NCBI RefSeq assembly: GCF_020515625.1
Contig: NZ_JAIWPJ010000001.1
Coordinates: 682,001 to 746,000 of the forward strand
Length of the DNA: 64,000 nucleotides
From: Natrinema amylolyticum
GTDB taxonomy: Archaea; Halobacteriota; Halobacteria; Halobacteriales; Natrialbaceae
Direction: 5' to 3'
The notes under the pieces are model-generated. The model was not told the origin of the DNA. It searched no databases and saw only the letters and a list, made by a program, of their open reading frames with translations. The translations under genes and the position numbers were made by a program. Below are positions 18,115 through 26,368 of the stretch, piece after piece; the stretch's first letter is position 1; each line of letters begins with the position of its first letter.

Positions 18115-19128
18115 ATGCGAGCCGCAGCTTTCACCGACTTGATCGGCCCCGACGGAGTGAGCGTGATCGAGCGGGACGACCCCGAACCCGGCCCCGGCGA
18201 GGCCCTGGTCGACGTCGAAGCGTGTGCGATCAACCGCCACGACCTCTGGATACTCGAGGGGGACTCGGCGATGGTCGACGCCGACGACCTGCCGTTCATC
18301 ACGGGCCTCGACGTCGCCGGCGTGGTGAGCGCGGTCAGTACGGACGTTCGAGGCCTCGAGCCCGGCGACGAGGTCGTCCTCTGTCCGAACGAGACCTGTG
18401 GCTCCTGTCAGTTCTGTCGCGAGGGGCCGGAAAACATGTGCGAGCGGTTCTCGCTGTTCCACGGCGGGTTGGCAGAGAGCGCCCGCGTGCGGGCTGATCG
18501 GCTGATTCCGTTGCCCGACGGCCTCGACGCGACGACCGCCGCCGCGATCCCGACGGCGTACATGACGGCGTTCCACATGCTCCGGCGGGCGGAAGTGGGG
18601 CCCGGCGACCTCGTCTTCGTCCCCGGTGCGACCGGCGGCGTCGGCGTCGCCACCGTCCAGCTCGCCGACATCTTCGGTGCCGAGACCATCGGAACGTCGT
18701 CCTCGGAAGCGAAGCTCGAGCGCGTCAGCGACCTCGGCCTCGACCACGGGATTCGGTCGACGGACATTGACGAACTCCGCGAGGAAGTCGAGGCTATCGG
18801 GACGCCGGACGCGGTGATCAACCACCTCGGCGGGGAGTTCACCGAACTCGGCCAGTCCGTCATGCGTCGCGGCGGGACGATGGCGATCTGCGGCCGGACG
18901 GCCGGCAACGAGTCGACGATCGATATCGCGAACCTCTTCCTCGGCCACAAGCGCGTCGTCGGCTCCACGATGGGCACCCAGGACGACCTCCGGCGGCTCG
19001 TCGACCTCGCGGCTGACGGCGAACTCGAGCCCGAAATCGACGAGACGTACGCGCTCGCGGACACCGACGAAGCCTTTACGGCGATGCGAGAGCGCGAGAG
19101 CGTCGGCAAGATCGTCGTCGAACCGTAG
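18115..19128 (+). CDS. Zinc-binding medium-chain alcohol dehydrogenase/quinone oxidoreductase-like
   Basis: A 337-residue MDR enzyme. An N-terminal GroES-like domain carries a structural-zinc cluster (CGSCQFCREGPENMC, about residues 90-104), and the Rossmann fold motif is GATGGVGVATVQL near residue 165. The catalytic zinc ligands of classical ADH are not intact: the usual Cys and Gly-His-Glu positions read ACAINRHDL and TGLDVAG. It may act like a zinc-independent quinone or enone reductase. The frame runs far upstream over the ferredoxin gene; ATG 18115 is where the conserved N-terminus begins. Confidence 0.85.
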   Translation: MRAAAFTDLIGPDGVSVIERDDPEPGPGEALVDVEACAINRHDLWILEGDSAMVDADDLPFITGLDVAGVVSAVSTDVRGLEPGDEVVLCPNETCGSCQFCREGPENMCERFSLFHGGLAESARVRADRLIPLPDGLDATTAAAIPTAYMTAFHMLRRAEVGPGDLVFVPGATGGVGVATVQLADIFGAETIGTSSSEAKLERVSDLGLDHGIRSTDIDELREEVEAIGTPDAVINHLGGEFTELGQSVMRRGGTMAICGRTAGNESTIDIANLFLGHKRVVGSTMGTQDDLRRLVDLAADGELEPEIDETYALADTDEAFTAMRERESVGKIVVEP

Positions 19129-19659
19129 CAGCGTAGCACTATCCTTGGGCGCGTTTCAGCTACCCGCGCTATCCACCGATCGGGCGGGACTTTCAAGGTA
19201 CTGCTGACTGATTTCGCGTAACAATCGATAGTAGCACAATTTTCATGTATGGGAATTAGGGTTTTCGATCACCCACTCAGAAAGAACCCTCTTTGTCCAC
19301 GGTTAGTTCCGTTCGAGTAGTCCGGGAAATTACGGGGATCCCACTGTAGTGCCAGCCCAGCACGATTCCAACTGACTCGGAATCGGCCAGAAGTTGATAA
19401 TGGTCCCGCTGAACGTGTGTACTGTCGCGTGACCCACCATACGCGACACATCGAATCTCAGATCCGATCAGCACCCACTGGCATCATCCCCTGGCTCGAC
19501 GGGACTATCCCACCCGTCGCTAGCCTTACCGAGTCCGGCATGGTCGTTGCCACGCCCACCGGACTCGACGCGTTTCGTTTCTCGAGGGAACCCCGTGTAC
19601 CGAGTGAAAACTGCGTTCGTTGCTACTCTGAAAGTCCTATTTAGCCACTGTACCAGCCA
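19129..19659. other. Gene-free stretch before the integrase remnant
   Basis: No frame with convincing coding character. The AT-richer patch around 19210-19260 may hold a promoter. A short minus-strand peptide frame near 19165-19240 (YYRLLREISQQYLESP then stop) has an amphipathic helical look and may be a gene remnant, but I cannot name it. Confidence 0.4.
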
Positions 19660-19977
19660 TAACAGACTCACCCTTCCACGTTCTCGTTGCTGCGCTTCCG
19701 GACTGAACGCCCCTCGGTAGTGCTCGAGGACCGTCTCGAGGTCGTTCCATCTGTCCAGTCACATGAGGAACGGATCGACACCTGCGGAAGCGAACGCAGT
19801 CGCCCAAGCCCAACGGAGATCGTGGCACCCGCGGTGCTCCCAGCCGGCGTCGCGGTCGACCTCGGTCCGACTGAGCCAGACCGTCATATCGTCTCGCTGC
19901 TCGTGCTGTTGTCGGTTCATGTCCGGGATGCGCGCTATCCGGTCAGCTTTGAGGAATATGGGAGTTGTTTCGGTGGT
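19660..19977 (-). pseudogene. Tyrosine recombinase (integrase) C-terminal remnant with nonsense codon
   Basis: Reading the minus strand in one frame gives, in order, CHDLRWAWATAFASAGVDP, an in-frame TGA (19759-19761), then DRWNDLETVLEHYRG and SPEAQQRERG. These match the H-x-x-R box, the W-N-D-L-E-T segment and the catalytic Tyr (codon 19717-19719) of haloarchaeal phage-type integrases. Another stop at 19978-19980 ends the upstream side, and no N-terminal domain can be found. It is a decayed trace of an integrated virus or plasmid. The frame stays open beyond the usual integrase end down to 19468. Confidence 0.7.
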
Positions 19978-20112
19978 TCAGACGGGAGGACCGGGCTGCT
20001 TTCGTCCGACTTTGGACGGGGTCCCGGGCGTTGATTTCACCAATCTTCCTTCGAAGATAGCAACAACTGCACATTCGAACTGAACGCGCTCGATACGTCG
20101 TTTCGCTTAAAA

Positions 20113-20436
20113 TCAATCATCTGAATCGGGAGCTGACTGGTGGTCGTCCGTCGGGGCAGGCTGGAGCTGGCGGACGAGATTCAAATGCATCAAATGAAGA
20201 TGCATTCCGATCCCGTACAGGATAGTACCAAGTCCCACGAACGTGAGCGGCATAAGTATCGACTCGATCGCCTGTGATGGGCTATCGAGATTTGCGGGAA
20301 GGACGACACCGACGGCTAACAGAAACGCAGCTAGTATGAGTATCAATCCGATACGGACCGCGTTGGAGTATCTTCCGACCTGTTGAATGCGTTCTTCAAT
20401 CTCCTCTCCGGAGGGTGGCGCTGTCTCGCGAGCCAT
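20113..20436 (-). CDS. Small two-helix membrane protein, unknown
   Basis: A 107-residue protein with two hydrophobic helices (about 28-48, GLILILAAFLLAVGVVLP; 62-84, LMPLTFVGLGTILYGIGM), short charged ends and a His-rich patch (GMHLHLMHLNL). No family is recognised. It sits next to the integrase remnant, so it may be strain-specific cargo, but its codon use is normal for the host. Confidence 0.6.
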   Translation of the reverse strand: MARETAPPSGEEIEERIQQVGRYSNAVRIGLILILAAFLLAVGVVLPANLDSPSQAIESILMPLTFVGLGTILYGIGMHLHLMHLNLVRQLQPAPTDDHQSAPDSDD

Positions 20437-20665
20437 AGCGTCTGATTTCTAGCATCCCACGGGGGTATCTAAAAATGATGCCGACAATACGCTGGTAGCG
20501 AAAACAGACGGGTTTGTCGACGGGCGGGATCAGTTGCGGGTTCTACGCCGACGCTATATCCCAGCAGAGCTCGGTACACTCGCACTGGTAACTCACTCGA
20601 GTCTACGGTACGAGGCCGGAAGGCGCTGGCCCGACCTATTTCGGCGCAGTTGCCGTTCGTCCCGT

Positions 20666-21472
20666 ATGACGAACATCGCCATCACCGGCGCATCGGGAAA
20701 CGTCGGTCAGGAGGCCGTCGACGCCTTTCCGGACGACGACCACGATCTCACGCTCTTCTCCCACAGCGAGACCGAAGATCTGGACGCGACGCCGCTCGAG
20801 ATAACGGATCGCGAGGCGTTCGTCGAGGCCCTCGAAGACCAAGACGTCCTGATCCATCTCGCGGCCAACCCGTCGCCGCGGGCCGAGTGGGACGAGGTGC
20901 AGGGACCGAACGTCGACGGCGTTTACAACGCCTTCGAAGCGGCGGCCGAGAACGACCTCGAGCGGGTGGTCTTCGCGAGTTCGAACCACGCGGTCAACAT
21001 GAGAAACACCGTCTCGGGGATCCGGCCGGAGTCGACGATCGGTAGTCCGACCATCGTCCGACCCGACGATCCGGCGGATCCGGACACCTACTACGGCGTT
21101 ACGAAGGTCTTCGGCGAGGCCATGGGGTCGTACTACGCGAAGCGCCACGGGTTCGAGGTGGTGAACCTGCGGATCGGCTGGCTGCTCACCCGCGACGAAC
21201 TCCGTCAGGAGTGCCAAGAGCGCGACGCGTCCGGCGAGCGCTACGCCCGCGCGATGTGGCTCAGCCCCGGCGACTGCCGACGGGTGCTCAACGCGGCCGC
21301 GACGGCGACCCTCGACCGCTCGCCGCTGATCGCTCACGGTATCTCTGACAACTCCGAACGGTTCCTCTCGCTGTCCGAGACGATGCTCGATCTCGGATAT
21401 CGGCCCCAGGACGACGCCGAAGAAGCACTGAGCGACGATTCGAACGAGCGCGACGGCCTCGAATCGACTTGA
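20666..21472 (+). CDS. NAD(P)-dependent extended-SDR dehydrogenase/epimerase
   Basis: A 268-residue enzyme. The nucleotide-binding motif GASGNVGQ is at residues 8-15, and the catalytic YYGVTK (Tyr-x3-Lys) is near residue 155, with an upstream Ser in FASSNHAV. It resembles uronate dehydrogenases and the haloarchaeal NAD-dependent glucose-6-phosphate dehydrogenase group, which share this short extended-SDR form; the substrate is not decided. The frame opens at 20534 but the conserved fold begins at ATG 20666. Confidence 0.83.
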   Translation: MTNIAITGASGNVGQEAVDAFPDDDHDLTLFSHSETEDLDATPLEITDREAFVEALEDQDVLIHLAANPSPRAEWDEVQGPNVDGVYNAFEAAAENDLERVVFASSNHAVNMRNTVSGIRPESTIGSPTIVRPDDPADPDTYYGVTKVFGEAMGSYYAKRHGFEVVNLRIGWLLTRDELRQECQERDASGERYARAMWLSPGDCRRVLNAAATATLDRSPLIAHGISDNSERFLSLSETMLDLGYRPQDDAEEALSDDSNERDGLEST

Positions 21473-21538
21473 ATTCGGTCGGGCGTCCGTTCCCTCGAGA
21501 CCGAAAGCCCGAATACCGACACGTTCGTACGACCGCAC

Positions 21539-21862
21539 ATGTCAGTCAAGGTGTCAGAGTCGTCGGGCTACGGGCCGAACACCCAGATGTCCCTGTTCGG
21601 CTATATCATGGCCGCAGTACTCCTGGTCGTTCTCCTCCCGCTGATCCCCGTTCTCGTTCCCGTCTGGATTCTCTGGAAAGTGTTCGTCGCGGACGAAGAG
21701 TTCGAACACAGTTTCGAGACCTGGCGTCGCGAATCCGGTCGTACCGGCTCCGATCGGCACGAATCCGCCGAATCAGAACCCGCGGACGCCGAATCGGAAC
21801 CCGAAGACGCCGACGCGACAGCCGACGACGCCGAGGCCGACCAGACAGCCGCCGAGTCCTAA
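21539..21862 (+). CDS. Small membrane protein, DUF7535-like
   Basis: A 107-residue protein with one long hydrophobic segment (about residues 19-48, MSLFGYIMAAVLLVV onward, with repeated Pro) and an acidic Glu/Asp/Ala tail. N-terminus and layout match a haloarchaeal family I recall as DUF7535; the function is unknown. Confidence 0.65.
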   Translation: MSVKVSESSGYGPNTQMSLFGYIMAAVLLVVLLPLIPVLVPVWILWKVFVADEEFEHSFETWRRESGRTGSDRHESAESEPADAESEPEDADATADDAEADQTAAES

Positions 21863-21904
21863 CCCCGCTATTCCGTCAGTCTCTCTCTCGAGTGCAACGC
21901 TCCG

Positions 21905-22915
21905 TTAGTCGTCGGCACTCGCCGCTGCGACGAGGTCGGACGGCGGACCGCCGGGAAGTTCGTCGCGGTCGTGGGGGGCCTCGAACTCCAGGTCGGGCCC
22001 GCGGGCGACGATCCGGTGTGGATTCACGTCGGGATGGGTCGTGTAGTAGTGTTCCTTGATGTGGTCCATATTCACAGTCTGGGCCACGCCGGGCGTCTGA
22101 TACAGGTCGCGCAGGTAGGGCCAGAGGTTGTCGTACTCGCGGATGTACTGGACGTTACACATGAAGTGCGTGTGGTAGACGGTGTCGAACCGGACGAGCG
22201 TCGTGAACATCGCGATATCCGCCTCGGTCAACCGATCGCCGGCGAGGTAGCGCTGGTCCGTGAGCACCTCGTCCCAGTGGTCGAGCGCCGAGAAGAGGTC
22301 GTCGACCGCCTCGTCGTAGGGCCCCTGTTTCGTCGCGAATCCGGCGCGATAGACGCCGTTATTGATCGGCTCGTAGATCTCGTCGATGATCCGGTCGACC
22401 TCGTCTCGATACCCCTCGGGGTAGAGATCCACGTCCCGCGAGACGATCCTACCGAACTCGGTGTCGAGCATCCGCATGATCTCCGCGGACTCGTTGTTGA
22501 CGATGGTCTCCTCTTGCGTGTCCCAGAGCACCGGCACCGTCACGCGACAGGTCGCGTCCGGGTCCGCGCGCACGTACAACTCCCGCAAGAAATCCGCGCC
22601 GTGGACGTGATCGGGCGTACAGCCCTCCTTCTCGGGCGTGAACTGCCAGCCGTCCTCGTCGCGATAGGGATCGACGACGGAGACGGAGATCGCGTCCTCG
22701 AGCCCTTTCAGCGCCCGCGTCACGAGCGTTCGGTGGGCCCACGGGCAGGCGAGGGAGACGTACAGGTGGTACCGGCCGGCCTCGGGCTGAAATCGAGCGT
22801 CCGGTTCGTCGCGAATCTCGCTGTGAAACGTCGTCTCCTGGCGTTCGAAGGAGCCGTCGTCGTCGGTCGACTCGTACGCGTCGGTCCGCCACTCGCCGTC
22901 GACGAGCATGTTCAT
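21905..22915 (-). CDS. Glutathionyl-hydroquinone-reductase-like protein (Xi-class GST)
   Basis: A 336-residue protein from ATG 22915 (a start at 22942 is also possible). The catalytic Cys is in SLACPWAHRTL near residue 55, with FTPEKEGCTPDHVHGADFL and the VTVPVLWDTQEETIVNNES segment, all typical of glutathionyl-hydroquinone reductases; the C-terminal half is the all-helical GST domain. Haloarchaea use gamma-glutamylcysteine as their main thiol, so the physiological thiol is probably that; this is inference. Confidence 0.9.
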   Translation of the reverse strand: MNMLVDGEWRTDAYESTDDDGSFERQETTFHSEIRDEPDARFQPEAGRYHLYVSLACPWAHRTLVTRALKGLEDAISVSVVDPYRDEDGWQFTPEKEGCTPDHVHGADFLRELYVRADPDATCRVTVPVLWDTQEETIVNNESAEIMRMLDTEFGRIVSRDVDLYPEGYRDEVDRIIDEIYEPINNGVYRAGFATKQGPYDEAVDDLFSALDHWDEVLTDQRYLAGDRLTEADIAMFTTLVRFDTVYHTHFMCNVQYIREYDNLWPYLRDLYQTPGVAQTVNMDHIKEHYYTTHPDVNPHRIVARGPDLEFEAPHDRDELPGGPPSDLVAAASADD

Positions 22916-23005
22916 GATCGAATATAGGGCGTCGGACCACATATGCTCCCGCTAACACTCGCGTCACCCGACTCGCGGGACCGCACTGATCGCGAATTGA
23001 CGGAT

Positions 23006-23992
23006 TCAGCCACCCATACTGACGATCCAGTAGCCCGCGCCGAGGACGACGAGGGCGACCCCCTCGAGACGGGTCAACTGCCGCCCCGTCGCGAGCACGG
23101 CCGTCGCGAACGCGGTCAGGACGGCGAGCCACCCGAGCGCGAAGAAGACGGCGGGATCGACGGCCAACGGACGGACCACCGCGGCGATCCCCAACACGCC
23201 GAGGACGTTGAAGACGTTCGATCCGACGACGTTCCCCGCAGCGATACCCGTGTCGCCCCTGCGAGCGGCCACGACGGAGGTCACCAGCTCCGGGACCGAC
23301 GTACCGGCGGCGACCACCGTCGCACCGACGACCCACTCCGAGACGCCGACGGACAGTGCCAGCCCGACCGCCGCGTCGACCAGAACGCGCCCGCCGACGA
23401 TCACGAGCGCGAGGCCGGCGACGACGCGAAGCGCCTCGAGTCCGAGACGGACGCTCCGCCCGTCCTCGGAGGCGCGGGGAGACGTGGCATCGTCGCTCGC
23501 CTCGAGCGAGTCGGCCGCCGTTCCGGCCGCGTCACTCGCGTTCCGGATCGCAAGCCAGAGCGCGCCGAGATAACAGGCCAGCAACGCGAGCAGGACCCCA
23601 CCCTCGAGACGCGAGATGCCGACGTCGGCGAGGACGACGGCCGCGACGACCGTCGAGGCGGCCATCGCGAGCACGTCCCGGCGCAACAGCGGTTCGGCGA
23701 CGCGAAACGGCGCGATGACGGCGACGAGGCCGAGGATCACGCCGAGATTGAACACGTTCGATCCGACCACGTTCCCGACCGCGACGTCGCCCCGGCCGGC
23801 GAGCGCGGCTTCCGTCGAGACGACGACCTCCGGCGCGGAGGTTCCGAAAGCGACGACCGTGAGCCCGACGACGAGGGCTGAGACACCGGCCGCGCTGGCG
23901 AGTCTCGAGGCGCCGGTCACGAGCAGACGGGCACCGATCCAGAGGGCGAGCACGCCGACGGCCAGCGAGATGACGGCTCCGACGGATAGCAT
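23006..23992 (-). CDS. Calcium/sodium antiporter, CaCA family (YrbG-like)
   Basis: A 328-residue protein with about ten membrane helices in two inverted halves. Each half carries the ion-binding signature: GTSAPEVVVS and GNVVGSNVFNLG in the first, GTSVPELVTS and GNVVGSNVFNVLG in the second. A charged loop of about 40 residues (ASDDATSPRASEDGRSV) separates the halves. It exchanges Ca2+ against Na+ or H+ across the membrane. Confidence 0.93.
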   Translation of the reverse strand: MLSVGAVISLAVGVLALWIGARLLVTGASRLASAAGVSALVVGLTVVAFGTSAPEVVVSTEAALAGRGDVAVGNVVGSNVFNLGVILGLVAVIAPFRVAEPLLRRDVLAMAASTVVAAVVLADVGISRLEGGVLLALLACYLGALWLAIRNASDAAGTAADSLEASDDATSPRASEDGRSVRLGLEALRVVAGLALVIVGGRVLVDAAVGLALSVGVSEWVVGATVVAAGTSVPELVTSVVAARRGDTGIAAGNVVGSNVFNVLGVLGIAAVVRPLAVDPAVFFALGWLAVLTAFATAVLATGRQLTRLEGVALVVLGAGYWIVSMGG

Positions 23993-24111
23993 CGTCGCCG
24001 AGGCCTTCGAACGGGACCGTGAAAAGCGCCGGGCATCGACGTCGTCGATCGACGCGCCCCGTTCGCGAGGAGGCGCAAGCTTAAGCGGCTCGCGTGAGCA
24101 CTCCGGTTCAT

Positions 24112-25176
24112 ATGGCAGACGACGGGGATCGACACCGCCAGAGCCGCCTGTTCACGGACGACGACGGCGAGTTCGATGCGGATCGCGCTCGAGAGGAATC
24201 CCTACCGGTCGAGGACGGCGAGGTGATCGACACGGACGACCTCGCGGACCATCAGCGCTATATCGAGGGCCGAGGGATCTACGACGAGCGCAATCGAGTG
24301 AACGACCTCACGGGCAAGGAGTGGAAGTACGCCACGAAGTCCGTGATCGCCGAGGGGTATCCGCCCGCGGTCCAGCACGACCTGCGCAGCGAACACGGCG
24401 GGCAGAAACCCCCGCGGCTCTGTGCGGACCTGATCGGTCGGTTCAGCAAGGCTGGCGACACCATCCTCGACCCCTTCGCCGGCGTCGGGGGCACCCTGCT
24501 CGGCGCGAGTTTCTGCGAACACGAGGGGACCGGCCTGCGGGAGGCCATCGGCTTCGAGCGAACCGAGCGATGGATCGACGTCTATCGGAAGGTCCTCGAA
24601 GCGGAAAACGAGGAGCGCCGCTCCCAGGGTGAACCGCCCCTCGCCGAGCAAGCGATGCGCCACGGGGACTGCGCCGAGCTGATCGACGACGTGCCCGACG
24701 ACTCGGTGGACCTCCTGTTGACCGACGTCCCGTACTGGCACATGGACGAACTCGAGCAGACGCGCAACGAGCGGGAAACGCGCGAGAGCAAGTTGGGGTC
24801 GTTCGACGGTGACGAGACCGGCGCTGGCGACGCGAACGCCGATGCGGGCGAGGAGGCCGACGGCGGGCGAACGAAAGCCGAGTGGCTCGCCGACATGGGG
24901 GACAAGTTCGACCGCTTCACCGACGCCGTCGCGCCGGACGGCCACGTCGTCGTCTTCATCGGCGACATGTACCGCGAGCAGTCCTACGAGTTCCTCTCGG
25001 CCGACCTCGCGCGGGCGATCGAGTCGACCGCACCGCTTTCGCTCGCGGCGACCCTGATCTGGTACGATCCGACGAAGGACCTCCACGTCTACGGCTACCC
25101 CTTCTCGTTCGTTCCCTCGATGGTCCACCAGAACGTCCTCGTCTTCCGCCTCGAAACCGAGCGCGACGAGAACTGA
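24112..25176 (+). CDS. Amino DNA methyltransferase (N4-cytosine or N6-adenine), orphan
   Basis: A 354-residue protein from ATG 24112. The AdoMet motif is DPFAGVGGTLLGA near residue 122 and the catalytic motif is LLTDVPYW near 205, a DPPY-type variant; FVPSMVHQNVLVF closes the fold. An acidic insertion (DGDETGAGDANADAGEEADG) lies between them. No restriction endonuclease or specificity gene is adjacent, so it is probably an orphan modification enzyme. Haloarchaea have a conserved CTAG methylase (Zim); this could be it, but the target is not readable from sequence. TTAAG at 24081-24085 fits a leaderless promoter. Confidence 0.82.
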   Translation: MADDGDRHRQSRLFTDDDGEFDADRAREESLPVEDGEVIDTDDLADHQRYIEGRGIYDERNRVNDLTGKEWKYATKSVIAEGYPPAVQHDLRSEHGGQKPPRLCADLIGRFSKAGDTILDPFAGVGGTLLGASFCEHEGTGLREAIGFERTERWIDVYRKVLEAENEERRSQGEPPLAEQAMRHGDCAELIDDVPDDSVDLLLTDVPYWHMDELEQTRNERETRESKLGSFDGDETGAGDANADAGEEADGGRTKAEWLADMGDKFDRFTDAVAPDGHVVVFIGDMYREQSYEFLSADLARAIESTAPLSLAATLIWYDPTKDLHVYGYPFSFVPSMVHQNVLVFRLETERDEN

Positions 25177-25355
25177 GACTCGAGGCGGTCTCTCCCGTCG
25201 GTCGGCAGTCAGGAGTCGCGTTCGGCGTGCGGGGTGCGATGATTCTACTGAACAGTGACAGCGACGGCAGCAGACGGTGGGGGCGACGGCGGCGTCTGAC
25301 TCCCGTCGGTCGATCGTCTGACGCGGTTTTATTTGCCCCCGGCGTGACGAAAGGA
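25177..25355. other. Non-coding part of the methylase-TrkA convergent gap
   Basis: No gene seen. Both neighbours converge on this 324-bp gap, and its centre holds the small RNA candidate and its promoter. Confidence 0.4.
25327..25335 (+). promoter_or_regulatory. TATA box for the small RNA candidate
   Basis: TTTTATTTG is centred about 26 bases before the start of the hairpin at 25358, exactly where an archaeal start site would put the RNA 5' end. Confidence 0.5.
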
Positions 25356-25432
25356 ATAGGCGCGCAGCGGTCTCCCCACCCCTCCCCCATCCAGCCGTCT
25401 GCGCGCCTGCTCCCGTACCTCTCCCCCCTTTT
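25356..25432 (+). ncRNA. Candidate small RNA: one long hairpin with a C-rich loop
   Basis: A perfect 10-bp inverted repeat, AGGCGCGCAG (25358-25367) and CTGCGCGCCT (25399-25408), encloses a 31-nt loop made almost wholly of C with a few T and A (TCTCCCCACCCCTCCCCCAT). A 3-bp inner extension (CGG/CCG) adds to the stem. The 3' side is again C-rich and ends CCCCCCTTTT, a plausible archaeal termination signal. A TATA box lies at the right distance upstream, and there is no reading frame. C-rich single-stranded loops in small RNAs pair with purine-rich ribosome-binding sites; that function is inference. Confidence 0.5.
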
Positions 25433-25500
25433 GACGCGGTCGCAACTGAGCGATCGATCACGACAACTGAGTACTACATCCAGCGCAGTCGCTCGGCCGA

Positions 25501-26163
25501 TCAGGCGTTCGCGGGCAACAGCGTCGACCGCACGTCGTCCACGCGATCGGTCTCGGTGATGACCGCGACCTCGTCGCCGACCTCGAGTCGAGTGCCCGGA
25601 AGCGGGATCGTCAGCGGCTCGCGGGCGCGACCGTGGGCGTAGATCCGCGCGGACTCGGGCAAGTCGAGTTCGCTCATCCGCTTGCCGACCGCCGGCGACC
25701 CGTCGTGAATCTCGAGGACAGTCAACTGGAGGTTCGCGGCGAGGTCGGCGACGACGTTGAAGTCGCCGCCGAGCAGGGCCGTCTTCGCGCCTGCGGCCCC
25801 GAGCCGTTCTGGGTAGATGATCTCGTCGACCTCCTCGGCGTACTTCTCGTAGATGTCCTCGCGGTAGTCCTCGTCGATCCGCAGGACGGTCCGACAGCCG
25901 TGGTGGGTGCCGACCATACAGGCCGCGAAGTTGGCGTTGAGATCCGGCGTGAACGCGCCGATCGCGTCCGCGGTCCCGATATCGGCGTCGACGAGGACGT
26001 CCTCGTCGGCACCGTCGCCCTGGACCGTCTCGAGCCCGTCACCGCTGGCGCGCTCGATGCGGTCCATGTCGTTGTCGACGATGACGACCTCGTGGCCCTC
26101 CTCGGCGAGGATCGTTGCCGTCCGCGAGCCGACTCGGCCGTATCCCACGATGACAAACCTCAT
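25501..26163 (-). CDS. TrkA-type NAD-binding K+ transport regulator
   Basis: A 220-residue protein. The TrkA-N (RCK) domain starts VIVGYGRVGSRTA (GxGxxG at residues 5-10) with VDND ending strand 2, and runs to about 125. Residues about 135-215 are a TrkA-C domain (LEVGDEVAVITET). It gates a K+ channel or Trk transporter by binding NAD(H) or nucleotides, though no channel gene is adjacent. ATG 26163 is chosen because upstream residues are unlike the family. Confidence 0.92.
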   Translation of the reverse strand: MRFVIVGYGRVGSRTATILAEEGHEVVIVDNDMDRIERASGDGLETVQGDGADEDVLVDADIGTADAIGAFTPDLNANFAACMVGTHHGCRTVLRIDEDYREDIYEKYAEEVDEIIYPERLGAAGAKTALLGGDFNVVADLAANLQLTVLEIHDGSPAVGKRMSELDLPESARIYAHGRAREPLTIPLPGTRLEVGDEVAVITETDRVDDVRSTLLPANA

Positions 26164-26368
26164 GGTACCGTGGTACGCGCTCCGAGGTGAAATACGTTGG
26201 TCCGGCCGCCACTCGTCATCCCCAGTGAGCCGGACAGATTGGAGCGAGCGCTCGAGCGGGCGGAGTCCGATTCCTCGCCCGCGACCTAGGCACGAGCGTG
26301 TATACATTTCCCGTCGATCCGGACAAGAACGCTTAACTAATCGGTGTGGTTATGCTCGGACATCCAAT

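Noticed and set aside
19129-20112. Possible tRNA attachment site beside the integrase remnant
   Set aside because: No cloverleaf, T-loop or anticodon pattern found by reading both strands.
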